Assembly: GCA_960531495.1 (NCBI GenBank)
Contig: OY482862.1
Span: 9,493,155 to 9,557,154, forward strand
Origin: Zeus faber
Lineage: Eukaryota > Chordata > Actinopteri > Zeiformes > Zeidae
Reading direction: 5' to 3'
DNA length: 64,000 nucleotides
Under the pieces are notes generated by a model. The model was not told where the DNA came from. It did no database searches and saw nothing but the letters and a program-made list of their open reading frames with translations. Made by a program: the position numbers and the translations under genes. This document shows, piece after piece, positions 1-13,069 of the stretch; the first letter of the stretch is position 1; each line of letters starts with the position of its first letter.

Positions 1-3000
1 TATATAAATAAATAAATAATGCAGATTTGATTCATAAAATTGAAATGAATTACGCAAATCACAACAGCCGCTGCTTGAATTGGCAGAAAATGTAGCTGGA
101 GCAGAGTCACACAATTGGGAGGATGTAAAGCTGAGAACACTCCCTCCGATTTTATGACGGTCGATCTGTGTGTTCTTCCTCAGTTGTCTGATGATCTGCT
201 TAACATGGCAGCGAGTTACCGAGAAGAGCGAGGGCTAATAGAGTAAATGAGATTGTGCTGTACACTGTACGTCTGATCTGCTGGAACGTGGCGGCTCGGT
301 GACACCACCCTCCCACGTGTCATCACATGTGTTCGCAGCGTCTGACTAGATTTTTTGATTTGGTAACTCATCCCTATCCTCACTACCGAATCATCCATTC
401 TTTATGCGGCCTTGTAGCATTTAATAAACATGTCTTCCACTTCCCCCGAAACCCAGTTTGAAGACCTTTTATAAGACGGCTAATGAATTATTGAGTTTGG
501 CCCGCACCTGGAAATTCAGCGGCGCTCCAAAACGCCCTCGTCCGGAGTTTCTCACCGTGGCGACCCGCCTCTCTTCGGCTCGCCCTCTCAGTCAGTACTA
601 GCGAGTCACGATGAGAGCCGGGAGAGTTTGAGTGTGAGGCGTCACGGCCAGATGTTCGAGCACCAGCTGTGTGTGAATTTAGAAGACAAGCGGGCACGGC
701 CGGCCCGTTTCATCGGCAAAGGGCTCCCTGGCGGCAGCAGAAATACACTCGGAGAAAGGAACGAAATTTTTCACAAAGGCCTACGAGCGTACGACAATTT
801 GACGTTCAAAATTGGTCATTTTCCTTTTTCTTTTTTTTTTTCAAGCCATGTCCCTCGGCGCCCAGATTCACAGAAACACACAAAGGCATTTAGAAGACAC
901 ACAAAGAAGCCACAGTGAGGCAGCACGCACACAGTCTTGCGGTAGATATAAGGCTACGGCCAAATGGCAGAATGGGGCATTGTGAGAATGGGTCATTTTT
1001 CTGCTCATTGTAAACGGTGTTCCTGAGAAGTGGGGAGGGCTGCACAAGCCACCTGTTGTGATGTGTTTGATGGCAGTTATGGATGTGGCCTTAAACTCAA
1101 CTTTAAGGCCACGTCCGCAGGGGTTCTTTTATTTTAGCTATTTAATGTTTTTCCTTGGAACTCCCTGCTCCATTACATTTATTCCATTTTTTTTTTCAGT
1201 TCAAAAAATCCACAGGGATTAGTGCAAAACTTTAAAAATGTTATTTTCTTGATAAAACAGTGCTTTCATTTATATTCATTACATTTAATTTTACTTCCAG
1301 TATAGCAATAGCAGGTAAAAGTAAAGTAAGATCATATCCATGTCTTCGATAAAAACATCAAAAATGCCATCTGTGTAATCTGTTTTTCATCTTTTTGTAG
1401 GTACACTGAGGTCTTTCCACCCCCATATGCACAGCTCTCAGTATTCTAAAAAGCAGAACACAGGGAAAACACAAGGCCACATGGCCAATTAGCTGTTTGT
1501 GAATACCCAGATGATTGCTGATCAAATTAGAATGCGAGTATTCCCTAAAGTCTTACACTGTCAGCCTGGATGATTTTATTCCATTTCCGCTCTCAGTTGG
1601 GGATGCTTTCCAGCTGTAGGAAGTAAATGCACTAATGCATTGTTCTCCGTACTCCAAAAAGCCATCTGATGTGATTAGGAGGCTTCCAAGCCTCTTATTT
1701 CGAATGAATTACTGAATGCACAGGTTGGTCTATATGACCCACCACACAAAGAAAACCATTCTTTTGGTGCCATGCAGTGATTTACACTAATGTCAGTGAA
1801 ACATGCCAGCCACGGCTTCATCCCCCGCTTCTACGACACCAATGACGCTCTAAGTTATGGCTTTAGCCCATTTTCTGACTGGAGAGGGGAACTGGGAAGG
1901 AGGGAGCGTGAAGACAAGAAGGCAAAGGAGAGCAGACTCTGTGTGTGTGTGTGTGTGGAAGGGGGGTTATAGGCCCACTGCCCGTCATTGTCCAACCACT
2001 GTACCATTTAGCCTAATGACATCAGCAGCTTCCAGTAGCCATAACAACAGTAATCTCCCTGGATTTGGCAGCAGGCTACAGAGGTGTGTGTGTGGGGTGG
2101 GTGGTGGAGTGCAGTGGACACTTGCATAACAATGTGTACACAACTCCAGTTACAATGGGAAACACCCTGATTAATGTCATTAAAAATTCCACTCACAGAC
2201 CACATGAAGATTCCCAATGCATTTGATGACAGTTATGGCATATTTGTATGGACGCAAAGCCTCTTGTGTGTCATTGTGGTGTGCTGAGGGACCTTGACCT
2301 CAGGCTCCGAGCTCCATGTCCTGACCACCTCGATGTCCAGGGAGAAAAAGCTCTGCTTAATAATAGCGTACCATTATATTTTCTGTTGTTGAAGACATAG
2401 CACTAGTGTCTGATATATGTCATTTGCCTGGGGGAGCTCAAACAATGGTAAATGTATAATCTTCAGGTCGCATTATCGGGAATGGAATTGAGACCCTCCA
2501 TTCATCTTCTATGAGCCTCTCATCACGGCCTCTCAAACGAACAGACTGCCCTGTTCTCAGAAAGTCCTGAGCGCCCACCACCAAAACGCCGAATCTGTGT
2601 TTGATCGTATTTGGGCATGTTAACGCAAATTTAACTGGAGAGAAAATAATAATGATCGGGAATGCAAATCAGGGGGCAGGGCTTTCCTCCTGAACAGAAG
2701 TCGGACCAGACTGTCTGTTTTGAGTATATCTCAGCTGGAGTTTATCCGATTTGGGATATTATTCTAAATGCCAATTTGTATTTTAATTAAATTGCAAATG
2801 AAATTGCAATCATATTTAAAAAAAAGGGATAAAAGGATGACAAAGAAATGAAAACAACTGTATTTAAAATGGATAAAAGGCAGCTTTAAATTTGACGGAC
2901 TACACTATAGTATACAAAAAAGATGTAGCATAAAAAGATGCAAGATAATGCAAATAAAAGGATAAATAAAATAGGAGCCATGTGGTCAGGCCTAGAAAGA

Positions 3001-4580
3001 AGTGGTAGTTTAACTGTAACTTGTCAACTGCACCAATGCCTTCGCTGTCAAGAGAATATATACTTTGCTATATTTTTGTGTTCATTTCATCAATACTTTT
3101 TATTTACATAATGAAGTATGCTGGGGAATTATTCGCAACTGCTTTGGATGTCACACCTGCAAACCACAGGATAGTCTCCATTTTATAATAACGTAATAAA
3201 ACCTGCAGCCTTCGTCGGCTCGGATCCAAACACCTGCTGTGGGCGCTCTCATCCACTCCTTCCCCTGTGCAATCTAGTAAATTAGGGGTCACGAAGGGAT
3301 TGAAATGGAGTCACATAAACACTGGGCTTAAAAGGAGTTCTGGGGAGCGCCGGGGTCTCGGTGTGAAAGTAATAATTCGCCGGTCTCATTGATTTTTCCT
3401 CAAATCGGCGAGGAGCGCCACGGAGCGCCACCTACACACCGCGGGAACGGAAACGGGAAGACTTGTCACCGGCTGCCAAGTCTTATTCCTGGATCGCTGT
3501 GTCTCAGCGGTTTTTAATTAAAACGCTCCATTTGTGCCACCGGCCCGGGCCGCCCGGGAGAGGAAGCACAAGAGAAGGAATCACTGCATTCATCCCTGAT
3601 GGATAGGACCGCCCAATCCCGTTGGACCTCTATTGTACAAACCCAGCAGCATGTTGACTGCGGCCGTGAGCATTTGTCCAGGCCAACGTGACACAACACC
3701 ACACAATCGATGGTCGTAGCGCATTCGGGGATGTGGCGCCAGAAATGGCCACACCGCAGCGGAAGTCAGAAGCGCTGGAGACGTGATAAAAGCGGAAAAC
3801 GGGTTGAGCGGTGACGAAGAAACCCTGACACTTGGAAGGCGTGAGTCGCACGTGATTCAAAAAGGCCACGTGCTCACCACCTCAAGTCGTCCGAAAGCGA
3901 CGCGACGCACGTGAAAACATACATTCATGAGACATGTTTGCGAGGAACCTCCGAGTTCCGAAAGTTAAAAAAGTCCTCCGCGGTGTTTTGAGTCAACCAT
4001 CTGGATTTACTGATTAGCACGGCCCAGAGGAACTACTAATGAGTGAAATCAGCTGAGTGGAGCGCATGAGTGGAGCGAAAAGAAGAAAAAAAAAACACGG
4101 CAGGAGCGAAAAAAGCGTGACTTTCTCAACGTGGAATCTATTCAGGAGACTAAAAGATGTTGAGCTGAGTTGAGTTTTGTTCTTTGTTTTTGCTCTTTTT
4201 CGGAGACTGTCCTCCCACGTGTCCATCCAGCTGTGTCTATATGTGTATTAATACCCCAGGCACTGCTTGTTTGTTAGAGCGCTTATATCTGTTGACACCT
4301 TTGTACCTATGTCTTTTAGTTAAGACTAATTGCTCCTTCTCCTGCTTCATGAGCCTTGTGTTGTTCTTTCGGTTACCGTGGCAACTAAGCAGTTAGATAA
4401 AATTGCTCCATCTCCTGTCAATTTCCTCGCTCACATTCTATTCCGTCTTTCTATGCCATTCTACCCGGGGCTGGGACCATCTCCACCGTTTGACTGAGTA
4501 GGTCGTGCTTCCACCGTGTTGATTTGACAGGAAGTTGTTTGGATTTTCCATTGACTGAAGTTGTTTAAAGTTGGTTTAGT
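1..4580. other. No gene recognised; single-copy-looking noncoding DNA
   Basis: I see no exon I can assign to a known protein on either strand. All reading frames are short and lack recognisable motifs. The segment is mostly non-repetitive, with a small (GT)9 run near 1939-1958. A stretch around 2640-2830 carries an octamer-like ATGCAAAT and several TAATT/AATTG homeodomain-type words, which would suit a conserved noncoding element, but that is only inference. Confidence 0.5.
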
Positions 4581-4582
4581 CA

Positions 4583-4616
<34 letters not shown>

Positions 4617-4617
4617 C
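4581..4617. repeat. (CT)n microsatellite
   Basis: Dinucleotide CT run with one G interruption near its start. Confidence 0.9.
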
Positions 4618-4960
4618 TCATTTCCACCCTCCTCTTTAGCCAGGCGAGGACAATATTTTGACAGTGTGACCTGACCTAGGAACGTCGATCCTTGGTTTTG
4701 GGAATCGAGGGACTTTTGGGAACCGAGATAACTACCAGTCCGTCCTGAGCCCTTCTGTCGAAAACATTCAAGCTCACTCTGCGGCAAAATCTCGCCCGAC
4801 CTAGTCAGGTTTCCACCTTAAAACGGGCGTCCTGAGGAGCTCTACTGTAGTTGCTATCCTCCATTAAACATGGAGAACCTTTGGGAGCTTCCAGAGTCTG
4901 TGATAGGAGACTGTGATATCCTGCGGCTGAGCCCGGCATGGATCTACTACCTCTGTAAAT

Positions 4961-4969
4961 GCTGTGTGT

Positions 4970-5036
<67 letters not shown>
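4961..5036. repeat. (GT)n microsatellite
   Basis: Long GT run, nearly uninterrupted after about 4972 and followed by a G7 tract. Reading frames through it are repeat artefacts. Confidence 0.95.
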
Positions 5037-5041
<5 letters not shown>

Positions 5042-5264
5042 GGCCTTCTATTATTATCTCCTGTCACATTACTGCTCCCCATCATCCCCTTGTATCGCTT
5101 TGGTATTTTCCTTGAGAACAAACAGTGCCACATGGGAGCCATTTTTCCCTTTAGCTTCGTACCTGCGGTAGGCCTCTCACCCTAGCTTCCTTGTCAGGGT
5201 AATTGAGCAGAGAGTTCCATAGGATCCCACACTGTTGCCCCCGACATCAAACTGCATGTGAACA

Positions 5265-5266
<2 letters not shown>

Positions 5267-5312
<46 letters not shown>
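5267..5312. repeat. (GT)n microsatellite
   Basis: Uninterrupted GT dinucleotide run ending in a purine-rich segment. Confidence 0.95.
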
Positions 5313-5314
<2 letters not shown>

Positions 5315-6255
5315 AAAGGGAGAAATAGACAAAGAAGAAGGAGACAGGGTATATAATGGTTTTCTGTTATAGATAAGTTGCCTCATTTCTGTTGTCCAGA
5401 CTAAAAATACAAATGACCCCTTCCTGCTCTTCTGTGTGATGTGCTTGATGCCTCATTAACATTTCATTCCAAATGAATTGACTGGGCTCGTACGGTCAAA
5501 GCAGCTGGGCCGCTGCATATTGCAAAGTCCCCCGACCCCCCCACATTCATCTTCCTGTCAAAGTAAAAAATTAAAAATGAAAAACATTTGCCCTTACCTA
5601 TGACTTCCCTGCCCCACGAGTGAGGCCTGAGACGATTAACAAACGCAAGACTAATTTTATGATTATCAAATGAGTGAATGGCTAATATTAATGGGTTGAA
5701 GTATAAAAACAACGCAAGGGTAAACAGCAATTGCATTATTCACTTCCCAATCAAAACACTCTGCCTTGTTTCAAACCCGCCACCTTGAAATCACTGCAAA
5801 GAAAACCTGCGCCGTCCCCTCACATGATGGAGGATCTCCGCCGCCTCGCAGAGATGTGACGCTCCTATGGAGGCTTTTGAAGTGCTCTCCTCGCCGGGGT
5901 CTCACTCGCTGTGATGCAGCTGGTCCATCTAAACAAACCGCCTCGGAGCAAACCCAGTCTGGATTTCCAAGAATAGACTGTGGTAACCACCGTTTAGTAC
6001 AAACCCTGGGACATCTCAGAAGAGTACGGGTGCCTCCTGGTTACGTAAAAAAGGCACCAGGGAACCGACGGGCAGAGGAAGAATGCTCATGATTTATCGT
6101 GCGTGTGTCGGTTTTCCACTCGACAAGGGGCTAACAATAGGCCTCTCCGTGGGGAACATTTGATTCCATTATTTGCTTGTTTTGCCTTCTTGTCTCCAAG
6201 ACAATTTCCCTTCAAAGTGAGCATTAGAGCAAGCTTGCATCGAGGTCATTTCAAA
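5313..6255. other. No gene recognised
   Basis: Spacer between two microsatellites. One 108-codon plus-strand frame (5766-6092) shows no recognisable domain and is not called as a gene. Confidence 0.4.
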
Positions 6256-6279
6256 GACACAGACACTCACACACACACA

Positions 6280-6311
<32 letters not shown>

Positions 6312-6336
6312 GACACAGACACACACACACACACAC
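6256..6336. repeat. (CA)n microsatellite
   Basis: CA run with a few AGAC and AT interruptions. Confidence 0.95.
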
Positions 6337-6600
6337 TGCCCGGAAGGAGTGACTAAGTGCCTTGAGCTCAAATCTCATTTCCTAAGAACTCTTCCTCAGC
6401 GCTCTCCCAGGGTCTTCCAGTTGGAGGACAGGCGGTAGAGAGAACGAGAGACAGGTTCTGAAGGTGTTCGTCCATCTTCTGGCACAGAACAGATGGAGGG
6501 ATGACCGTTAATATTCGGAAGATGAAGCTTCCTTGTCCTGGTGCATTTTCACTGGCCTGTTACATTTGTACTTTCTACTGGAGAGAGCGATGGAGTGTCC

Positions 6601-7074
6601 TGCAGTACCGGGTGTCCTGCGCTGAGCATATCCTCTTCATGGGGCGTCTGGCCGGTTGCGGTATGGCGGGCCTTGCCTTTGCGCGGGGTGATGGTGGGCA
6701 TTGGGGCCCCGTTGTCTCGCCTGTGGGGCGGGCGGTTCGGCTGGGGTGTCAGCCTGTCGGCGCGGGGCCTGGCTCCGGGCCTGCGGTCTGCGGCCCATGT
6801 TCTCTGCCTGCAGCTGCGTCTTGTGCCTGCATGTGGGGGTGGGTTGTGTGTGTGCATCTCGGAGGTGCAGGGTCTCCTCGTGCTCTCTGGGACTGGTTTA
6901 TGCTCAGCGGGCTCGTGGCTCCCGGCAGGGGTGGCTTCGGGGCCTTTTCCGCTGCAACTCGACAACTCCTGTGCGCTCACCGGCGAACACATCACAAACG
7001 ATCGCACACACACACATGCAGGCACGCACTCACGCACGCACGCACACAGACACGCAGGCACAGACACACACACA

Positions 7075-7119
<45 letters not shown>

Positions 7120-7436
7120 ACAGGCAGACTCATCACAGGCACACACACACCAGCACCAGCACCTGCTTTGAGCACACCCTGAACACCCTCCTGATTACAT
7201 CTCTGTCCTTTCCTCTGTCATAACAAAAAACTGTGCTCTTGTCATCCTACAGGTCGTCCACAGGACAAGAGTCATTGCAGCAGTTCTTGATGATTTAAGA
7301 ATGAATAAAGAGTTGCATTGCAGGTTGAGAAGTTGAACTCCACTTGCAGACTAACTCTGTCCTAGATGCAATGGTATACAAATACTCTGTGTTGTATGCC
7401 CAAGCATGCTGACAGCACAGGTTAAAAAAAAGAAAA
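6601..7436 (+). mobile_element. GC-rich retroposon family A, copy 1
   Basis: This segment aligns by eye with 61541-62770. A GC-rich block is followed by a (CA)n array (about 7004-7117). After that comes a conserved 3' part from the TGTGCTCTTGTCAT motif near 7231 through the TTGCAGGTTGAGAA motif near 7320, ending in an A-rich tail. The order GC-rich body, internal CA array, A-rich tail is the same in all longer copies. The 61-kb copy has a 13-bp target duplication, so I infer a LINE- or SINE-like retroposon. I cannot place it in a named family. Confidence 0.65.
7004..7117. repeat. (CA)n array inside retroposon A
   Basis: CA dinucleotides with CG and AG interruptions at the left and a pure run at the right. 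It sits where the other copies of retroposon A also carry a CA array. Confidence 0.95.
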
Positions 7437-8060
7437 AAAAACGGGTGAGAGTGACGGATCGAGGGTGTTACGCAATGTTAAAGAGGTAAATGGCTCGACT
7501 CCGAGCATGCGGCGTCTGTTGTAGCAACCCGGGGAGGAAACACAGGCGGACTGCACCACAGCCGGGTGAAAAACTTGACTACAGGCTACCCTAGGAGCAT
7601 AGTTTGGAAGATGTAGCTCTTTTGGGCTCTTTTGCTATGCATTTCAAACCTGGCCTATATAGTTATGAGCTCTTCGTATTTTTTGTTGTTTTTTTTTGTT
7701 GTTTTTTTCTTCATATCTGAGCGTCACGTTGAGTTAAGGCAACAACCACCAGTGACCCGATGTCGTATCATTTAAGGCAGGGGTGCGAACGGGCATCCCT
7801 GTCCTTTTTCCAGTCAGAAATAGATCTTAGCGGTGTCCCCCCCCTTCTCCTCTCTGAGTCACATAGAGGTTGTTTGACAGCCCTCCCGCTCCTCTTTTCA
7901 TTAGAATGCAGCTCCAGTCCACTGCTGCACGCAGAGCACAGAGAGGGGAATGATGAAACCGGAGCTAAAAATAGCTCCCTCCCAGGATCCCCCCTCACGC
8001 CGCACTGTAAACACTCAGAGAGCCAGCGACAGGCAGCACCAGCCTAGACCCATGAGCTGC

Positions 8061-8068
8061 TCTGTGTG

Positions 8069-8127
<59 letters not shown>
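8061..8127. repeat. (GT)n microsatellite
   Basis: GT run with one CG interruption near its left end. Confidence 0.95.
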
Positions 8128-8128
<1 letters not shown>

Positions 8129-8931
8129 GAGAAGCTTGCAAAAGCTGTCCTCTTTACCCACCTCCACCACCCTACCCCACCCCTACCCCAGCCCACCCGT
8201 CTACCCATAAACCGGTGTTTGACTAGGCCTCAGTGCATCATCAGGCTGCTGTACAATTAAAGCCATCTGTGGGGGTTTCATTACAAAAAAAGAAAAAGAA
8301 AAAAAAAAGGTCTGGGGAAACTCACAGCCCATGAAAGGCGAGCGCTGTTATTGCTCGACACAAAATGGAGTCACAGTGGGTCGATAAATTGAACAAAGAG
8401 GGGTGGGGTTGTTGTTGATGACGATGTTATTTGGTCTTTTTGAAGAAAATCGTTCCTTTCGAGGAGGCTCGGCTCCTCTTTCCTGTCGGCGGGCTTGTTA
8501 TGACACCACTTCATCCTCACCTCCACACGTCATTAACACGAGCCAGCGTTGTCAAACACTTTTTACACAGACATGCTGGTTTTATGGTGTACGAGCTTAG
8601 GCCACGTACGAGTTAAAGAAAAACACGGTGTTGCTGGATTCGGCCTTTGCAGTGACAACTCACCCTAACCAGGTGATCCTCCAGGTTAAGGAAAATCACG
8701 GGATTCGAATCAGAGCAGAACTGATCAAAATCGGGGCCTGTTTCATCATGAGGTGTGAGGTTTTATTCGAATATATTTACTGTATTGACTTGACTCGATC
8801 ATGTCCCCTGACATCCTTTTTTATAGACAAGCACCTCGTTGCTTACTGTACAGTCCGTACATCCATAAACTCTGATTGAAATTCTGCACATGCATTTGGA
8901 TGCATCGACCGTCTAAATAGGTGATACGTAA

Positions 8932-8934
<3 letters not shown>
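8128..8934. other. No gene recognised
   Basis: Spacer with short A-rich tracts near 8285-8310. No exon-like pattern or known domain seen on either strand. Confidence 0.4.
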
Positions 8935-8984
<50 letters not shown>

Positions 8985-8991
8985 TGTGTGT
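8935..8991. repeat. (GT)n microsatellite
   Basis: GT run with one TATG interruption. Confidence 0.95.
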
Positions 8992-9207
8992 TTCATTCAT
9001 TCCAGTCTTTTTATGAGGAGAATCAATTGCAACACGTCCGTTGTGCATCTGTGTGTTTCCGTGCAATAATGCATCGCACATGCCCATAGATCTGGAATGG
9101 ATCATGAATAAACTGAGCGAGATAGGTTTCCATGGCAATGCTGTGTTCATTTTTTTCTCTCTCCAGGTTGACGTCACATCAGGCTCCCTGGTAAATCCTC
9201 TGCTCAA

Positions 9208-9210
<3 letters not shown>

Positions 9211-9248
<38 letters not shown>

Positions 9249-9258
9249 TGTGTGTGTG
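9211..9258. repeat. (GT)n microsatellite
   Basis: GT run with one GGG interruption. Confidence 0.95.
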
Positions 9259-9634
9259 TATACACATAAGCGAGTGGGAAAAGGAACGCTGCACAAGATA
9301 AGTCGCAGACTGATAGGCAATGGTGGTGTGCTGGCACTGTGGGATCCATTCTCAGCCTGAGAGAGTGGGATATGACAAGTGGCACAGTCCCTTTTGCTCC
9401 TTGTCATTTTAGGTCTTGTGCATATGCATCGACATATATGCACTGTACTGTGCTGTATTAACACACCATAACTGTTTTGAACCACATCTACCGTCTAAGC
9501 AACTAACAGAAAACAGCCTTTGTTCCCTGTTATTGGAGGAGATTAACATCCATACAGATGTGATGTGTACATGAAGCGATGCACACGCAGGAGATTTTAA
9601 AACCCAATAGCAGCCAAGTATTCTAATTGCAATG

Positions 9635-9649
9635 CTGCCATCTAGTGGT
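9635..9649 (-). promoter_or_regulatory. CTCF-like core motif
   Basis: On the minus strand the sequence reads ACCACTAGATGGCAG, which fits the CTCF core CCASYAGRKGGC. CTCF is the vertebrate insulator and loop-anchor protein. A single motif match is weak evidence for binding, and this word also occurs inside dispersed repeats in vertebrates. Confidence 0.4.
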
Positions 9650-10430
9650 AGTCAGGGAGACCCAATCGAGGTGACCATGGGGGATAAAAACAGGACAGGC
9701 TCAATTAACTGCATTTCTTCTTATGTAGGTTGTGTACTGTGCTCAACATTTATTGCATTCCCAGTCAAATGATACTTCGTTTTCAACGCCTTTGACCATC
9801 GTCTCATCAATTCTTTTTATTTTTTTTAATTACTACGGCACTCGATGTTTTCCATACCTGCATGTTTTCATCGAAGCCACCGCCTCTCCTTTGTAAGTGC
9901 AAATCTACCAGGGATCTGCCCGATACTCTGACATAAGATGCCGGAAGTGCCTCTGTCAACATCCCTCACCTCACAAATATGTTTTCACAGCAGGCACTGT
10001 ACAAATTTCTCACTTCGTGGAGGTCGCTTCCCCATCTGTCGCCCCCCCGTTCGGCCTTGTCTGCCCGAGCGGGGAGGCCATGACCGACGCTTAGGCTGTG
10101 TTTCCTTCTCGAAATGTTGTTTCCCTCGAAATAAATAAACAAAAAACGAGACAAATCCCTTGTTTATCCTTTTCCATTACCAGGCCACTTTAAAGGGCCA
10201 GTGGAGCTACTCTTCCTTTTTCAATGTGAAACCAGTGAGAGGGGCCAGGGAAACCGGATCATTAGCGTCAGAGCACATCCCCCAGCGACATTTTGCACAA
10301 GGCTTTTTTATAAGGCTTTCTATTTTTGCATGCAACGTAGGTCCAAATTAAGGTCCCAGCACGTCAGTGTGTGTGCCAGGTGCCTGTATATGAGAGTGTG
10401 AACGAAAATGCACTTGTCTAGGTGTGTGTA
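9650..10430. other. No gene recognised
   Basis: Spacer without a recognisable exon, repeat or RNA gene. Confidence 0.4.
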
Positions 10431-10470
10431 TGTCGCTGTGATTACGTGTGTGTGCGTGATATTGGTGTGC

Positions 10471-10480
<10 letters not shown>

Positions 10481-10551
<71 letters not shown>
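10481..10551. repeat. (GT)n microsatellite
   Basis: Pure GT run, preceded from about 10423 by degenerate GT-rich sequence. Confidence 0.95.
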
Positions 10552-10552
<1 letters not shown>

Positions 10553-11162
10553 CTCCCAGTGTGTGGCAGGTGTGTGAAGGGGACTGTGTGATTATTGGCC
10601 AGCTGAGAGTGTGGTGGGCAGAAGGCAACTTCACAAGGACACGACCTCACCGCGGTGGGTCCCCGCAGAGGACAGAGGGGTGACAATCAACCGTGAGAAA
10701 ATTGATCTCGTCGACCTCTTTGGCATCCGGAGCCTCCACAAAGAAATTTCCCATCCACAAAATTTTTGTGATTTAGGCACACTCTGAACCATTTATGGGT
10801 CTATAACACCATCATCCTCCTGAGCTGGTCCATGCGGTCTATAAATAAAGAACTTGTCATTTTATAGATAATGAATCACGTTTGTCCAAGTGTTTTGAGA
10901 GAAATGATGCAGAGGCGCTTTTAGTGTGATTCATAAATCATTGCTGCAGATTTTTGGCAACCCTCTGAGGCTGATTACCCAGAAAACATATTGAAGCCTC
11001 GTCTGTTCTTTTAAATTGCATTGTGTTATGAATTTACAGCATATATGTGTGTGTGCATGTTATATGTTTTTAACAAGCCAAGCGATATGTTATATTGCAG
11101 CCTTTCTGCATTACTTGCATCAGCTCTTGTTATTTATTGAACAATGTTTCAAATGTTGTTTT

Positions 11163-11165
<3 letters not shown>
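10552..11165. other. No gene recognised
   Basis: Spacer. 10840-11000 is a non-repetitive AT-rich stretch with several ATTCATAAAT-type words and could be a noncoding element. Nothing supports coding. Confidence 0.35.
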
Positions 11166-11167
<2 letters not shown>

Positions 11168-11215
<48 letters not shown>

Positions 11216-11218
11216 AAC

Positions 11219-11254
<36 letters not shown>

Positions 11255-11255
11255 C
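11168..11255. repeat. (CT)n microsatellite
   Basis: Two CT runs separated by a short imperfect segment. Confidence 0.95.
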
Positions 11256-11822
11256 TTTCACCCTATCCGCTTTTTACCCCCATCAATCCACCGTCACCAT
11301 AAAAGGGAACTATTTGGGCCAGAAATGATGTTCTTTTTCCGAGGATTAATGTAGTTCCTTTCCGCTGCAGAGGCCAATCACAACCCCATGGAGTCAAAAA
11401 TAGCATTTCATGGAAGAGCATCACATCTTGTAGAAATTGATTATTTTATTTATTTTTTTATTTTTTCAGAGCAGGGATTTGAAAGACTCTGTCACTCCCA
11501 TAAGATTTTGATATGGGCATGTATTTTTACTTATTTATTTAATTGTACCGGATTCCAAAACATCAGAGGAAGGAGACTAGAAGGAGAGAGTAAAGGGCAC
11601 CTAATTTCAAAAATTAACATCAAGTGGAGAGAACTGTGTCCCTTGGAAAACAATTTCTCTTTGGTTTTTGTCTAATTTAATTTGCGAAGAGACAGGAGGT
11701 TTGCATAAGCAGATCAAACGACATGAGGATGGAGAGAGGGGGGTTATGGTGGAACACTGGTGGAGTGGATATTTAATTTTTGGCTCATCGTGGCCAGTTT
11801 GGATCTAGGCAGACGCAGACTA
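11256..11822. other. No gene recognised
   Basis: Spacer. A 95-codon plus-strand frame (11388-11675) has no recognisable domain. Confidence 0.35.
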
Positions 11823-11870
11823 CGCACACACACACACGCACACACGTACGCACGCAGACAGACAAACAGA

Positions 11871-11954
<84 letters not shown>

Positions 11955-11990
11955 TACACACACACACACAAACACACACACATACACACA
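11823..11990. repeat. (CA)n microsatellite
   Basis: One of the longest CA arrays here, about 168 bp, with CG, CAGA and CATA interruptions at both edges. Confidence 0.95.
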
Positions 11991-12178
11991 GGGGATGCAG
12001 CGCTCAACACAGCCCGCAAGGGGGTACTCTTTTGCTCGACGTAATGGGAAACTACTTTCCAATTCACACTCATCCCCAAAACCATTCTCTCGAGCCTGTC
12101 ATTCTGTCAGTCCTTCTCACCCTTTGTGTCACCCGATTCTCCCCATCAGTCCCTTGCTGAAACATAGACCTGCGTCTA

Positions 12179-12206
12179 TGTATGTGTGTATGTGTGCGTG
12201 TGTGCA

Positions 12207-12286
<80 letters not shown>
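12179..12286. repeat. (GT)n microsatellite
   Basis: GT array of about 108 bp with interruptions at its left edge, followed within 11 bp by a 19-base G run. Confidence 0.95.
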
Positions 12287-12288
<2 letters not shown>

Positions 12289-12296
12289 CAAGGCGT

Positions 12297-12315
12297 GGGG
12301 GGGGGGGGGGGGGGG
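12297..12315. repeat. Poly-G tract (19 G)
   Basis: Nineteen consecutive G residues, a potential G-quadruplex and a difficult stretch for sequencing, so its length is uncertain. Confidence 0.8.
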
Positions 12316-12499
12316 TCAGTTGTCCCAGCTGGATGAATGTGCTGGCATGGGCCTCCATTGTGCAGTCAAAGACCCAGTGTTGTTTCAGTGAGCCTCGCCC
12401 CAGCTGGCGTCAGCACTCCTGGCCAGCTGGCGTGCTCCAGGTCCCTCGCCGACAAAATCCCACTGTCATCAGCTCACCCCCGAACCCCTTTGTCCACCA

Positions 12500-12500
<1 letters not shown>

Positions 12501-12530
<30 letters not shown>
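12501..12530. repeat. T10-G20 homopolymer pair
   Basis: Ten T followed directly by twenty G. It lies about 185 bp after the previous G run. Assembly length is uncertain. Confidence 0.8.
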
Positions 12531-12940
12531 CAGGTAACCCTCCCCACAGACGATCTCCCTATCCGAACTCTGTGTCATGGGATGGTCTGCGCTTCTGTTT
12601 TGCCACACCAAGGTGGAGTACACAACATGGGCCACTGGGTCGGGACCCTGTGCTCTAGAATGCAACGAACATGATACAAAATCTGTAGTACTCCCATGCT
12701 AAGTGATATCATTACCAAGCAGAAGTATGTTGTACGTTTCAGATCTAAGAAATAAAGAGAAGTCATATTGATAAAGCTGGAGTCCATGAGACAGAAAGCT
12801 GCTTTGTAATTTGCATATCATCAACATATTGACCAGGGACTGAAGGCAACAATACTTGCAGAGTACGATGAGCACAAATAAACACAAAGATTTTGATAAA
12901 CGTTGTTAAAGTGATGAACAACCAGGCTTGAAATGTCGGA

Positions 12941-13014
12941 CAGGATAAGATGAGTTGAGATAAGATAAGATAACATAAGATTAGACTTTATTGATCCCAG
13001 GTAGGAAATTCAGG
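12941..13014 (-). mobile_element. 3' tail of a fish LINE (reverse orientation)
   Basis: A tandem GATAA-type run (about 12943-12982) is followed by an ACTTTATTGATCCC word and then GGAAATT. This combination is typical of the 3' ends of common fish non-LTR retrotransposons, read here from the tail. Only the tail is present. The family assignment is from memory of the motif and is tentative. Confidence 0.5.
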
Positions 13015-13069
13015 ACTAGCATTTGTAATAAACTCTTACTTACTCTTCTCAGCCAACACCATTTTTGAG

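Noticed and set aside
4864-5185. Open frames made of alternating Val-Cys or Thr-His
   Set aside because: They are translations of (GT)n/(CA)n arrays. The same applies to similar frames near 6.3, 7.1, 8.1, 9.2, 10.5, 11.9, 12.2, 17.4 and 62.1 kb.
6501-7223. Possible 240-codon protein gene
   Set aside because: It lies in a dispersed GC-rich repeat and runs through a CA array. The open frame is explained by base composition.
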